Origin: Pseudomonadota bacterium | GTDB lineage: Bacteria > Desulfobacterota > Desulfobacteria > Desulfobacterales > Desulfosarcinaceae | Direction: 5' to 3' | Length of the DNA: 5,940 bases | Assembly (NCBI GenBank): GCA_023435265.1 | Contig: JAEYRZ010000190.1 | Location: 1 to 5,940, forward strand | In this document: positions 5,288 to 5,940 of the stretch, one piece after another | Numbering within the stretch: the stretch's first letter is position 1 | Layout: every line of letters starts with the position of its first letter | The notes under the pieces: model-generated | The model's input: the letters and a program-made list of their open reading frames with translations, nothing else | What the model was told of the DNA's origin: nothing | Databases searched by the model: none | Program-made: the position numbers and the translations under genes

Positions 5288-5940
5288 CTAGTTGGACCCG
5301 AAAACGCGCTTGAGCAGTTCTGTGACCCGCGCGGCCGGGTCTCGCCGGATTCTTGCCTCCTCCTGGGCCAGCATGAAGAAGAGGCCGTCCAGGGCGCCCT
5401 GGGTGACGTACTGGTCGAGGTCCGGGGTCATGCTGTCGGCCATGGGGATGTTGCGGATTTTATTGTGCAGCGTCTGATAGTAGCGCGTGACGCCCACTTC
5501 GGACATGGCATTGTGAACCAGCGGTTTGAAGCGCTGGGCCAGCGGCTGATAGGTCTGCTCCTTGAAAAAGAGTGTGGCCTCGCTCTCGCGGCCCTTGAGT
5601 ATCCTGCGCGCGTCGGCGAACGTCATGCGGCCGATGGTGTCGACGAAAAGCGCCTTGGCTTCGGGGGCGGCCCTTTCGGCGGCGCGGTTCATGCTCTGTT
5701 CGAAGGCGTCCACTTGTCCGCCCAGTCCGGCCATGCGCAGCAGGTTTTCGGCCTTGCGCACATTTTCGGGCAGGAGAATTCGGATCTGCGGGTTCCGGTA
5801 GTACCCATCCAATCTGGACGTCAGCTGAACGGCGTTTCCGGTGCCGACTTTCAATGCTTCCTTGAGACCGGCGACGATCTCGCCTTCGCTCAGCGGCCGT
5901 GGGGGCGCCACCGCCCCCCCCACCACCGAGAAAACCCCCC
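5288..5940 (-). CDS. DUF4197 family protein, 5' end beyond the right edge
   Basis: About 216 codons are visible and the frame is open to the edge of the window. The family core begins around LSEGEIVAGLKEALKVG and continues with a YYRNPQIRILLPENVRK block, an FEQSMNRAAERAAPEAK helix, IGRMTFADARRIL and VGVTRYYQ, ending in the C-terminal helix before TAG. These blocks match DUF4197, a family of mostly helical proteins of unknown function common in Proteobacteria and relatives, usually made with a signal peptide or lipobox. No such signal is visible, and the first visible residues (GVFSVVGGAVAPP) look like the small-residue linker before the core, so the true start is probably outside the window. 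A GTG at 5926 is in frame but is an unlikely start. The gene is followed after four bases by the rlpA-like gene, which suggests an envelope-related role for the pair; this is inference. A run of eight G lies near the start of the visible part. Confidence 0.85.
   Translation of the reverse strand, partial: GVFSVVGGAVAPPRPLSEGEIVAGLKEALKVGTGNAVQLTSRLDGYYRNPQIRILLPENVRKAENLLRMAGLGGQVDAFEQSMNRAAERAAPEAKALFVDTIGRMTFADARRILKGRESEATLFFKEQTYQPLAQRFKPLVHNAMSEVGVTRYYQTLHNKIRNIPMADSMTPDLDQYVTQGALDGLFFMLAQEEARIRRDPAARVTELLKRVFGSN
5914..5921 (-). repeat. Eight-G homopolymer in the DUF4197 gene
   Basis: On the coding strand eight G residues in a row encode part of VVGGAV just before the conserved core. 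A second run of at least six G starts at the window edge (5940-5935). Such tracts can change length by slippage, and also collect sequencing errors. The frame through the tract is consistent with the conserved protein downstream, and the frame stays open upstream to the edge. Confidence 0.5.

Noticed and set aside
4522..5313. A 263-codon plus-strand frame opposite the rlpA-like gene
   Set aside because: It has no domain signal and lies fully opposite a convincing RlpA gene with lipobox and barrel motifs.

Overview
This is a GC-rich chromosomal window from a Gram-negative bacterium, with an AT-rich pocket upstream of the helicase gene. All six supported genes lie on the minus strand, so transcription runs from the right edge of the window towards the left. 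The gene content is an IVD/LCAD-type acyl-CoA dehydrogenase next to a flavodoxin-like protein, an HD-GYP protein, a DeaD-type RNA helicase, an RlpA lipoprotein and a DUF4197 protein. Together with the base composition this suggests a Desulfobacterota (Desulfosarcina-like) relative. That placement is an impression from protein style and has not been tested by a search.

Layout in transcription order, right to left. First comes a DUF4197 protein (5288-5940) that runs off the right edge and lacks its N-terminus here. Four bases after its stop begins an RlpA-family lipoprotein (4588-5283), so these two look like one envelope-related operon. A 330-base non-coding stretch (4258-4587) follows. It holds a possible weak promoter and a long leader with two hairpins, one touching the ribosome binding site of the next gene. 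That gene encodes a DEAD-box RNA helicase with a DbpA-type RNA-binding C-terminus (2614-4257). After a short gap with a good sigma70-like promoter comes a stand-alone HD-GYP protein, a predicted cyclic-di-GMP phosphodiesterase, with a C-terminal zinc ribbon (1636-2484). After a 199-base gap with another candidate promoter come an acyl-CoA dehydrogenase (186-1436) and the first 45 codons of a flavodoxin-like protein (1-137), probably co-transcribed.

The genes form at least four separate functional units: envelope/peptidoglycan, RNA remodelling, second-messenger turnover, and acyl-CoA oxidation with electron transfer. They do not form one pathway. I see no mobile element, CRISPR array, tRNA, rRNA or defence system. 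The window reads as ordinary core chromosome. The points worth a second look are the zinc ribbon on the HD-GYP protein, the structured helicase leader, the relocated catalytic glutamate in the dehydrogenase with its redox neighbour, and a G8 tract near the start of the visible DUF4197 sequence.
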